A DNA stretch of 35,774 bases from a bacterium (GTDB taxonomy: Bacteria > JAHJDO01). A program made the position numbers and the translations under genes. Each line of letters begins with the position of its first letter. The stretch's first letter is position 1. Positions 28,271 through 35,774 of the stretch are shown here, in pieces. The stretch is taken from assembly GCA_030611945.1 (NCBI GenBank), contig JAUWOV010000006.1:1-35774 (forward strand). The letters run 5' to 3'. Below the pieces are notes generated by a model that was not told the DNA's origin, searched no databases, and was given only the letters and a program-made list of their open reading frames with translations.

Positions 28271-29627
28271 GCTCTATTCTTGATTTTAGTGTATTAACGG
28301 CGTTTTTAAAGAGATTGCCTCGTTCTATGTAATTTTGAAACATGTCAAAACTGCTGCATGCAGGAGAAAGCAGGATCGTATCATTTGGGTTAGCTAATGA
28401 AAATGCTTCTTCCACTGCGTCATCCATTGAATAAACGTATGTTATGGGAACCAGTTCGCCAATATCCTTTTTTATTATATCTTTAGATTCCCCCATTAGA
28501 ATAAGATGTCTGACCTTATTTCTAATAACCTGTTCCAAATAGGCGTAGCTGCTTCCTTTATGTTTTCCTCCCATAATAAGAATAATTGGAGACTGTGTAT
28601 TTTTAATTGCTGCTTTGGCAGCATCAACATTTGTAGCCTTGGAATCATTAATAAATGTAACATTATTTATTTTATTGACGAATTCTGTTTTATGAGGCAG
28701 TCCAATAAACTTGGCTAAACTGGTTTTTATTATTACAGGATTAATTTTGAATATAGATGCTGCACATATAGCTGCAAGCATATTTTCCAGATTGTGCGCG
28801 CTTTTTATCCGCAATTCATTAATTCCGCATACCTCCTTATCCTTTGCATCAGACCCTATGAATATTTTCCCATTTTTAATAAAAGCGTTACATGTTTGAA
28901 TTTTTCTGCTAAAAAAGGACACATGCGCTTTTGTTGTATTCTCAAATTTAGACACTATAGGATCATCGTAGTTTAGAATAGTGAAATTCTTAGCAGTTTG
29001 ATTTTTAAAGATTAATGACTTTGCACGTGTATAATTTGCCATGTTTTTATATCTATCAAGATGATCAGGTGTAATATTTAAAACCAAAGAAATAAATGGA
29101 CGGAATTTGTGAATGGTTTCCAGTTGAAAGCTGCTGATTTCAGCAACAATGATATCGGATTCTGATAAGGATTCAACTTTTTCAGACAGAGCAGTTCCTA
29201 TATTCCCAGCGACAATAGCATTGTAGCCCGCTTCTTTAAGCATATTCTTAATAAGGATAGTTGTTGTTGTCTTTCCGTTTGTACCTGTTATGGCAATGAT
29301 TTTCGCAAGAGAGAACCACGATGCAAACTCTATTTCGCTTACTACCTTAATATTTTCTTCCTTTGCCTTGCGAAGAATGGGAATATCAGGAGGAATGCCG
29401 GGACTTAGTATTATAAGATGCTTATTTTTGTAAACATTATCTGAATGCCTGCCTATCTCCACTTCAATACCTATGCTGGTAAGAGTATCTTTGTTTTTTT
29501 TGGTAGCGTCATTATAAGAACTGTCACTTACGAAGACGTTTGCGCCCATTTTCCTAGCCAGTTTTGCAGCAGCAAAACCGCTTTTCCCGAGACCAAGAAC
29601 AGTGATGGATTTATTTTTTATATCCAC
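28263..29627 (-). CDS. murD: UDP-N-acetylmuramoyl-L-alanine--D-glutamate ligase
   Basis: VLGLGKSGFAAAKLARK...IAITGTNGKTTTTILI...GNIGTAL...EISSFQLETIHKFRPFISLVLNITPDHLDRYKNMANY...FINDSKATNVDAAKAAI. Confidence 0.97.
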   Translation of the reverse strand: MDIKNKSITVLGLGKSGFAAAKLARKMGANVFVSDSSYNDATKKNKDTLTSIGIEVEIGRHSDNVYKNKHLIILSPGIPPDIPILRKAKEENIKVVSEIEFASWFSLAKIIAITGTNGKTTTTILIKNMLKEAGYNAIVAGNIGTALSEKVESLSESDIIVAEISSFQLETIHKFRPFISLVLNITPDHLDRYKNMANYTRAKSLIFKNQTAKNFTILNYDDPIVSKFENTTKAHVSFFSRKIQTCNAFIKNGKIFIGSDAKDKEVCGINELRIKSAHNLENMLAAICAASIFKINPVIIKTSLAKFIGLPHKTEFVNKINNVTFINDSKATNVDAAKAAIKNTQSPIILIMGGKHKGSSYAYLEQVIRNKVRHLILMGESKDIIKKDIGELVPITYVYSMDDAVEEAFSLANPNDTILLSPACSSFDMFQNYIERGNLFKNAVNTLKSRIEHA

Positions 29628-29637
29628 AAAGTTTTTT

Positions 29638-30804
29638 CTACTTCAGCGCATTCTTAATTCGCTGCATGGCTTCTTGAAGCCGTTTGTCAGAGACCGTTAG
29701 GGAAATTCTTATGTAGCCTTCGCCGTGCTTTCCATAAGAGGAGCCTGCAGCAACAACAACTGAAGCCTTCTCAAAAAGCATTGTGGCAAAATCAATTGAA
29801 CTTTCTCCATTCAGCGTAGGTATCCATAAATAAAACGTTCCGTTAGGAGGAGTGTAAATCCAGCCTATTGAATTCAAAGTGTCAACAACAAATCTCCGTC
29901 TTTTTTCGTAGATATCCAGCATTTTATCTATGTTTTGTGTTTCGCTTTCCAATGCCTTTATTCCTGCGTATTGAATAGCATTAAAAATACCTGAATCCAC
30001 ATTCTCTTTAACCTTTGATATTGCTGCTATTATATCCGGATTGCCCATAGCCATACCTATGCGCCAGCCTGTCATATTGTACGGCTTTGATAGAGAGTTA
30101 AGCTCTATTCCGACATCCTTGGCGCCTTCAACAGAAAGAAAACTGAGTCTTTTCTGTTTATTAAACACGATCTCGCTGTATGGATTATCGTGGCATACTG
30201 CAATGTCATAGGTCTTTGCAAACTCAACTAGTTCTGAAAAGAATTTTTTTGTAGCAACTGCTCCTGTAGGATTATTTGGGTAGTTAAGATAAAAAGCCTT
30301 TGCATTTCTTGCAATATCAGAGGATATATCTGAAAGAATCGGAAGAAAATTATTTTTTTCCAGTATGGGGATATTATAAGGTTTTGCTCCAGCCAAAAAG
30401 ATATTGGCTCTGTACGCAGGATATCCGGGATCTGTCATGAGCACAGTATCCTGCGGATCCACAACAGCCATAGCAAAATGATGCACACCTTCCTTTGAGC
30501 CTATTAAAGCTATAATTTCTTTAGCAGGATCAAGTTTTACCTGATATCTTTCTCCGTACCATTTGCTTACAGCTTCTCTAAATTTGAACATACCTTTTTC
30601 TTCGTCTGTAGGGTAACGGTGATTTTTTTGGTTATAGGCAGTTTTGCACAGTTCATCAATTATGGATTTGGGAGTTGGCTCAACAGGATCTCCAATTGCA
30701 AGGCTTATAACATCTATTCCCTCAGCCTTTGCTTTTGCAATCTTATTGCGCAGTTTCATAAAAAGATATGGAGGAATATTATCTAATCTTTTAGCTGTTT
30801 TCAT
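29638..30804 (-). CDS. dapL: LL-diaminopimelate aminotransferase (DapL-type class I aminotransferase)
   Basis: IPPYLFMKLRNKIAKAKAEGIDVISLAIGDPVEPTP...GSKEGVHHFAMAVVDPQDTVLMTDPGYPAYRANIFLAGAKPYNIP...LNYPNNPTGAVA...LNSLSKPYNMTGWRIGMAMG. Confidence 0.85.
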   Translation of the reverse strand: MKTAKRLDNIPPYLFMKLRNKIAKAKAEGIDVISLAIGDPVEPTPKSIIDELCKTAYNQKNHRYPTDEEKGMFKFREAVSKWYGERYQVKLDPAKEIIALIGSKEGVHHFAMAVVDPQDTVLMTDPGYPAYRANIFLAGAKPYNIPILEKNNFLPILSDISSDIARNAKAFYLNYPNNPTGAVATKKFFSELVEFAKTYDIAVCHDNPYSEIVFNKQKRLSFLSVEGAKDVGIELNSLSKPYNMTGWRIGMAMGNPDIIAAISKVKENVDSGIFNAIQYAGIKALESETQNIDKMLDIYEKRRRFVVDTLNSIGWIYTPPNGTFYLWIPTLNGESSIDFATMLFEKASVVVAAGSSYGKHGEGYIRISLTVSDKRLQEAMQRIKNALK

Positions 30805-31606
30805 AAACCAATTCTCCCTTGTATATTATCTGAGCATCTCCTTCCAAAAATACATCAGAAAAAACACCTTTGTTATAATGCAGATTGGCCCTTAAACTTC
30901 CACCTTTAACTTTAATGGAGATAGGCATTCTTTTCACCTTGCCAAGTGCATAGGAAATCGCTGCAGATGCAACTGCGCCTGTTCCGCAAGCATAAGTTTC
31001 TCCTTCAACGCCCCTTTCATAGGTTCTCATATTCAGAGAATCATTATTATCAATAGAGACAAAGTCAACATTTGTTCCTCTGGGAGAAAAATGCTTATGA
31101 TGGCGTATAAGAGAACCTATTGCCATAACATCAACATTCTCAATATTATCAAAGTATAAAATTGTATGAGGCACACCAGTATCTATGTAATGAACAATTT
31201 GTTTCTGTCCATTAACCTCAAGCTGCATGTTAAGCTTCATATCACAGGGGTTACTCATTTTTAGGCGGATATTGCTGCCTGTATCTTCTGCCTCAATTAT
31301 TCCTGCAATTGTTTCAAATCGTGTTCTTTTTGAAACCAGTTTCAACTGTTGCGCAAATCTGGCAATGCAGCGCGCTCCATTGCCGCACATTTCAGCCTCA
31401 CTGCTGTCAGCATTTATTATCCGCATTTTGAAATCAGCCTTTTTAGAATTTTCTAAAAACAGAACCCCATCCGCGCCGATTCCAAACCGTCTTGAGCAAA
31501 CATGTTTTGAAAAAGAACGCACATCTTCAATAATTTTATCCCGATTATCAATCACAATAAAATCATTGCCTGTTGCGCACATTTTAGTAAATTTAATAAT
31601 ATTCAT
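30791..31606 (-). CDS. dapF: Diaminopimelate epimerase
   Basis: FTKMCATGNDFIVIDNRD...INADSSEAEMCGNGARCIARFA...RGTNVDFVSI...RTYERGVEGETYACGTGAVASA. Confidence 0.97.
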   Translation of the reverse strand: MNIIKFTKMCATGNDFIVIDNRDKIIEDVRSFSKHVCSRRFGIGADGVLFLENSKKADFKMRIINADSSEAEMCGNGARCIARFAQQLKLVSKRTRFETIAGIIEAEDTGSNIRLKMSNPCDMKLNMQLEVNGQKQIVHYIDTGVPHTILYFDNIENVDVMAIGSLIRHHKHFSPRGTNVDFVSIDNNDSLNMRTYERGVEGETYACGTGAVASAAISYALGKVKRMPISIKVKGGSLRANLHYNKGVFSDVFLEGDAQIIYKGELVYENS

Positions 31607-31608
31607 TA

Positions 31609-31644
31609 TTTTTAGTATTAAGTTGTAAGTATTAAGAATTAAGT
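31609..31644 (-). repeat. Shared 36-nt leader element, copy 2 (upstream of dapF)
   Basis: Minus strand ACTTAATTCTTAATACTTACAACTTAATACTAAAAA; 33/36 identical to 11212-11247 and in the same orientation relative to the downstream gene. Confidence 0.8.
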
Positions 31645-31786
31645 AAAAACATCACACACTACAGACTTAATCCTTAGAGCGAAGCGTCTTAATCCTTAAT
31701 CCTAGTTAGTTCTTTATATCAAAAAATCTTATTAAACACAATTATTGTCATTATAATTACAAGAACAAGTTTTGCTACTGACCCGC

Positions 31787-33034
31787 CTAATCTTCCTGCA
31801 AATGCGATATATCGTTAACTTTGCAAGTCTCTTTCCGAAGAAGGCTTCCTTTTTCCACCCTGTTTTTTGCTTTTATAAATATAATCTGCCCATGATTAGC
31901 GAATTCCAGCTCATTATCGTTTTTATCTGTCATATGTGTTACAACTTCCTTGCAGTCGTCTTTTAAACTTGATCCAATTACTTCAAGCTTGTCTCCTATA
32001 CATATTTTATTTCTAACTTCAATTCTTGCGATGTTTGATTTTGCAGTTTTAACTATACCAACAAATTCATAATTTTTTATGTAGGATGAGGACTTATATA
32101 CTTGACCTTCATCATTTGGTTTATTCAGGAAAAAGCCTGTTGTATAGCCGCGATGGCTGATTTTTTTTAATTCATCCAGCCAGATTTTCTTAAATCTATA
32201 TTTTGACGGCTTGGACGCATATTCATCAATTGCTGTCCGATATACTCTTGTTACACAGGCTGTATAATAGAGGCTTTTCATTCTGCCCTCAATTTTTATA
32301 GCATTTATACCTGTCTTAAAGATTTCAGGAATATGTTCTATTAGGCAAAGATCCTTTGAGTTAATTATGAATGTGCCTCTTTCCCCTTCAAAAACAGGGA
32401 AGTATTCTTCATGTCTTGTTTCTTCATTAAGGAAATATTTCCATCTGCAGGGCTGAGTGCAGTCACCAAGATTGGCGCTTCTTCCTGTCATAAAACTGCT
32501 AAGCAGACATCTTCCTGAATGAGCCATGCACATAGCTCCATGAACAAAGATCTCTATCCCGCATTTTGTTTTTTTAGCAATATTTTTTATCTCTGTTTTT
32601 GAAAGCTCTCTGGATAGGACGATTCTTTTTATGCCCTGTTTTTTCCAGAATTCCGCGCTATGCTGATTTGAAGTGCTTACCTGAGTGGAAAGATGGATAT
32701 TTACCTCAGGGCTTACTTCCTGAATAATGGAGATAATTCCCGGATCAGAGACAATATATGCATCAACTCCAATAACAGAGAGTTTCTTTATATAATTTTC
32801 TAATCCAATAAAGTGCTTATTATGCGCAAATATGTTAAGCGCAATATATATCTTTTTCTTACGTTTATGAACATAGTTCGCTGCTTTTTTAATTTCAGAT
32901 AGTGTGAAGTTGTCAGTTCTTGCTCTGAGACTCCATCTTTTTCCGCCGATATAGACAGCATCAGCTCCATAATCAATTGCTGTTTTTAACTTTTCAAGAT
33001 TTCCTGCAGGCGCAACCAGTTCAGGCTTTTTCAC
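31787..33034 (-). CDS. Peptidase U32 family protein
   Basis: KPELVAPAGNLEKLKTAIDYGADAVYIGGKRWSLRART...STQVSTSNQHSAEFWKKQGIKRIVLSRELS...EIFVHGAMCMAHSGRCLLSSFMTGRSANLGDCTQPCRW. GTG start overlaps the upstream stop. Confidence 0.95.
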   Translation of the reverse strand: MKKPELVAPAGNLEKLKTAIDYGADAVYIGGKRWSLRARTDNFTLSEIKKAANYVHKRKKKIYIALNIFAHNKHFIGLENYIKKLSVIGVDAYIVSDPGIISIIQEVSPEVNIHLSTQVSTSNQHSAEFWKKQGIKRIVLSRELSKTEIKNIAKKTKCGIEIFVHGAMCMAHSGRCLLSSFMTGRSANLGDCTQPCRWKYFLNEETRHEEYFPVFEGERGTFIINSKDLCLIEHIPEIFKTGINAIKIEGRMKSLYYTACVTRVYRTAIDEYASKPSKYRFKKIWLDELKKISHRGYTTGFFLNKPNDEGQVYKSSSYIKNYEFVGIVKTAKSNIARIEVRNKICIGDKLEVIGSSLKDDCKEVVTHMTDKNDNELEFANHGQIIFIKAKNRVEKGSLLRKETCKVNDISHLQED

Positions 33035-33303
33035 TTATTCTCCAACTGCTTTTTATATATTTTTATATCACTGATACTATTCGGCTCTATCAGCCTCTCA
33101 AAACTCACAAATTTTCTCAACAGAACTTTACCCATTTCCATCTCATAATAATTGGTCTGATTGAACTCTAATAACTCTGTCTCAAAATCTATTTTTCCAA
33201 ACTTATCCACAAGCATTCTTATTGCAGAATCTATTAAATTCTTATCCTGAGAAAAAATGCTTGTTACTAATTTCACCGGCTCGTGTTCTTGTATTATGCC
33301 CAT
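33031..33303 (-). CDS. DUF4416 family protein, half-length (C-terminal half missing)
   Basis: EPVKLVTSIFSQDKNLIDSAIRMLVDKFGKIDFETELLEFNQTNYYEMEMGKVLLRKFVSFERLIEPNSISDIKI resembles the DUF4416 N-terminal half; stop overlaps the U32 start. Confidence 0.7.
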   Translation of the reverse strand: MGIIQEHEPVKLVTSIFSQDKNLIDSAIRMLVDKFGKIDFETELLEFNQTNYYEMEMGKVLLRKFVSFERLIEPNSISDIKIYKKQLENK

Positions 33304-33321
33304 TTACCAGATTTCCATATT

Positions 33322-33347
33322 GTAGGGGCGGGGCTTGCCTCCGCCCG
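33322..33347. repeat. GC-rich hairpin element (GTAGGGGC... family)
   Basis: GTAGGGGCGGGGCTTGCCTCCGCCCG: GGGCGG-GGC-TT-GCC-T-CCGCCC stem with one bulge in AT-rich intergenic DNA. Confidence 0.65.
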
Positions 33348-33527
33348 TTCTCAGGTTGAATTTTTGCAATTTGGATTTCGTTATTTACACTGCATTATGC
33401 CACAAAACTAATTTTATAGTGTAAATATTTTCAGGCAATATAAAGTCCCACTTTGTCCTTTGGCTAAGAAGGGGGATTCAGGGGGCAAGGATGTATCTTG
33501 CCATTTCCAGCAAATTGTATATTTTTA

Positions 33528-33556
33528 TTGCGGCTTTAAGCAATTTTAAGTATAAT
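33528..33556 (+). promoter_or_regulatory. Promoter of the HEPN/MNT module
   Basis: TTGCGG (33528-33533)-N17-TATAAT (33551-33556), about 40 bp upstream of the GTG at 33597. Confidence 0.55.
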
Positions 33557-33596
33557 AGCATTAAAGTAGCTGTAAAATTGTGAGAGGACAATAGAA

Positions 33597-33896
33597 GTGA
33601 ATAAAGATGAAATAACGCGTTTGATGAGAAAAAGTCATGATGTGTTGGCGGCAGAATATGGTGTTTCCAGAATTGGCATTTTTGGATCGGCGGTAAAAGG
33701 TGTCATGACAAAAGATAGTGATTTAGATGTAGTTGTTGAATTCGAAAAGCCAATAGGTTTTAAGTTTATTAGACTTGTGGAATATCTTGAAAATTTATTC
33801 GGGACAAAGGTTGATGTGATAACGAAAGACGGGCTTGAAAATATACGAGTAAAAGAGGTTGCGAGAGATATTGAAAGAAATTTAGTTTATGTCTAA
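33597..33896 (+). CDS. mntA: MNT-type minimal nucleotidyltransferase antitoxin (MntA-like)
   Basis: GIFGSAVKGVMTKDSDLDVVVEFEKPIGFKFIRLVEYLENLFGTKVDVITKDGL: GSxxxG-x5-DSDLD nucleotidyltransferase motif. Confidence 0.92.
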   Translation: MNKDEITRLMRKSHDVLAAEYGVSRIGIFGSAVKGVMTKDSDLDVVVEFEKPIGFKFIRLVEYLENLFGTKVDVITKDGLENIRVKEVARDIERNLVYV

Positions 33897-34218
33897 AAGA
33901 AAAGATACTGCTGTTGTCCAGGATATGAAAGAATCTATTGATAGAATTATATCTTACACATCAAAGATAGAATATGATGATTTTCTACAGGACTACAAAA
34001 CGCAAGATGCAGTGATTAGAAATATTGAGATTTTGGGCGAAGCTGTTAAATTATTATCAGATGAAACAAAAGAAAAGTATCCAAATATTCCTTGGAAAGA
34101 CATTGCAGGCACAAGAGATAAACTAATTCATGATTATTTTGGTGTAAACATTGATGTTGTGTGGGATATTGCCAAGAATGAGATTCCGTCTCTATCCGTA
34201 TATTTAAAAGATATATAA
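33889..34218 (+). CDS. hepT: HEPN-domain toxin, HepT-like (DUF86)
   Basis: DAVIRNIEILGEAVKLLSDETKEKYPNIPWKDIAGTRDKLIHDYFGVNIDVVWDIAKNEIP with Rx4HxY motif (RDKLIHDY); overlaps the MNT gene. Confidence 0.93.
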   Translation: MSKRKDTAVVQDMKESIDRIISYTSKIEYDDFLQDYKTQDAVIRNIEILGEAVKLLSDETKEKYPNIPWKDIAGTRDKLIHDYFGVNIDVVWDIAKNEIPSLSVYLKDI

Positions 34219-34411
34219 ACGGCTAACGAATCAATCGCGTTATTTGCACCATGATTTCCTTTTACTAAACTCCATTTGTCCTGAATCAGAGAATCTCGGT
34301 TCGGTGCTTTGAAGAGTGATTTAGGGGATATGTAAAACTTCGCTTTCAAATTGTTGTGTAATCTCCTCGTAATATGATATTCTAAAGAATAGGAAAACAG
34401 GCGAAATAAAT

Positions 34412-34831
34412 GTGATAAAAGTATACTGCGACACTGGAGGATTTCGGCAGGAACTAGAAAATCTTCAAAAACAAGGAAAAATAAAGTTGATTATGTTTAA
34501 GTACGAAAACATAATCAAAAAAATAACTAATAGTGGAATACCTTCTGCTGCAACTATAGGTGATCTTAAAAAATATACAATTGGCACCCTCCCCAGAACA
34601 TTTGGAAATTATAAGGGTTCTAATAAATTTGAATCGTTAAAGCAAATAATAGGAGAGGAAAATAGAATAGATATTTTACATTTAGATTCGGTCTTTAAAT
34701 CGAGCTGCTCATTCTTCCTTACCAGAGACAAAAAAGATATCGTCTCTAAAAAAGAAATTATAGAAAAATTGCTCAGCATTAAAATTATACATTCTGATGA
34801 TGATTGGGAAAAATTCAGTTCATATTTTTAA
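34412..34831 (+). CDS. Putative PIN-like domain protein
   Basis: MIKVYCDTGGF (N-terminal Asp) and RIDILHLDSVFKSSCSFFLTRDKKDI (D..HL...TRD spacing like the PIN-domain C-terminal acidic motifs). GTG start. Confidence 0.5.
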   Translation: MIKVYCDTGGFRQELENLQKQGKIKLIMFKYENIIKKITNSGIPSAATIGDLKKYTIGTLPRTFGNYKGSNKFESLKQIIGEENRIDILHLDSVFKSSCSFFLTRDKKDIVSKKEIIEKLLSIKIIHSDDDWEKFSSYF

Positions 34832-34908
34832 AATAGTTTCTTACATCGTTGAATCTTGAGGTATTGTGCCTTGCAAGTAAGCGTATTGTCATTTTAAATT
34901 AATAAATT

Positions 34909-35774
34909 ATGAAAATTTTTATTTGGCTTTTTCTTGGATGGCTTGTTTATAAGTTTTTTGTTTTTTTATCAAAAGACGATTCAAACACAAATGAATTTTC
35001 CTCAAAAGATAGAGAATTAAATGCTACTTCTTCTAAGCTTGAAAAAGCCAAAGAATTACTAGATAAATCTTTTTATGCGGAAGCTGATTGTCTTTTTTTT
35101 GATGAAAAAGACCAGTTGATTAAGAAATACTATTCTTTAAAACAAAAATATATTCTTGGGTTTTTTAATGATAATTTTCCTTCTTTTGAAGGTGATAACG
35201 AAAAAGCTAGTGCCATATCAAATTTTTCTCCTGCTTTTTTACTAACGGCTAGAGCAGGGACAGGTAAAACATCGTCCATATTTCTAAAAATATCGTTATT
35301 GATAGAAAAATACAGTGCTTCTAAAAACGACATGTTAGTTTTAACATTTAATAAAAATGATTATAAAAACAAATTATTTGATTTTTTTAGTGATACTGAA
35401 TACCTGTCTATTGACGAAAATAGTACTACTTTAAGAGGGGAAATAGTTAAATCAAAAGGAGAAAGGTATATTGCTGATTTTTTGTTCCTACATGGGATAA
35501 AATATCAATACGAGAAGGGCTATATTTGGAATGGCAGAGTTTATAAGCCTGATTTTACGATATATGCTATCGACAAAATGATTATATTGGAACATTGGGG
35601 AATAGATGAAAATGACAAAAAATCTATTTCACCAAGTTTTGAAATTACTTGGGAAGAATATAAATCTCAGATGGATAGAAAAAGGGACTTCTGGAAAAAT
35701 AAGAATAAATATATTTTTATAGAAACATCAATAAAAGACATGTTTAGCGGTCAAACACATTTTAATTCCATATT
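34909..35774 (+). CDS. UvrD/Rep-like helicase with inserted PD-(D/E)XK-like nuclease segment and N-terminal TM helix (partial, runs off window)
   Basis: Own translation: MKIFIWLFLGWLVYKFFVFLSK...SPAFLLTARAGTGKTSSIFLKISLLIEKYSASKNDMLVLTFNKNDYKNKL...GEIVKSKGERYIADFLFLHGIKYQYEKGYIWNGRVYKPDFTIYAIDKMIILEHWGID. No stop to 35774. Confidence 0.72.
   Translation, partial: MKIFIWLFLGWLVYKFFVFLSKDDSNTNEFSSKDRELNATSSKLEKAKELLDKSFYAEADCLFFDEKDQLIKKYYSLKQKYILGFFNDNFPSFEGDNEKASAISNFSPAFLLTARAGTGKTSSIFLKISLLIEKYSASKNDMLVLTFNKNDYKNKLFDFFSDTEYLSIDENSTTLRGEIVKSKGERYIADFLFLHGIKYQYEKGYIWNGRVYKPDFTIYAIDKMIILEHWGIDENDKKSISPSFEITWEEYKSQMDRKRDFWKNKNKYIFIETSIKDMFSGQTHFNSI

Noticed and set aside
34218-34240. GGCTAACGAATCAATCGCGTTAT as a second attC site
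   Set aside because: Only a 5-bp stem (TAACG/CGTTA), too short and lacking the bulged bases expected of attC.
1-35774. CRISPR arrays, tRNA and rRNA genes
   Set aside because: No regularly spaced repeats with unique spacers and no cloverleaf or rRNA-like sequence were recognised on either strand.

Overview
The window looks like an AT-rich bacterial chromosome segment, probably from an uncultivated lineage; I cannot place the taxon from sequence alone. The core is mostly housekeeping. (1) A riboflavin operon on the minus strand, ribD-ribE-ribBA-[AlbA_2/Schlafen-type protein]-ribH-nusB-O-antigen-ligase-like, preceded by a promoter, an FMN riboswitch and an intrinsic terminator. (2) A short conserved ORF plus a SprT-like metalloprotease, a GT4 glycosyltransferase, a MEMO/AmmeMemoRadiSam-B protein and a GAF/HD-GYP protein. 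(3) nifJ (single-chain PFOR)-panD-purB. (4) A minus-strand unit XRE-comEC-PLD-TolB-like lipoprotein-zinc ribbon. (5) DUF47/PhoU-like plus PiT phosphate transport. (6) dapF-dapL-murD-ftsW-murG. (7) U32 peptidase plus a half-length DUF4416 protein. Two accessory zones stand out. At 21.5-24.4 kb there is a divergent XRE pair, a YiiX-like permuted cysteine-peptidase gene with one in-frame TGA, and an AAA_14/DUF4143 ATPase behind a repeated promoter-like element. At 33.3-35.8 kb there are dispersed-repeat remnants, a HEPN/MNT toxin-antitoxin pair, a PIN-like protein and a truncated, apparently membrane-anchored UvrD-like helicase/nuclease. The most interesting signals are the membrane-anchored helicase-nuclease next to HEPN/MNT and PIN-like genes; the ComEC with an apparently dead MBL domain coupled to a secreted PLD nuclease; the AlbA_2 gene fitted seamlessly into the rib operon; a 36-nt leader element shared by nifJ and dapF; a 20-bp perfect palindrome inside ribD; and the TGA-interrupted YiiX-like gene. 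All family calls are from motif recognition by eye; no database search was run.
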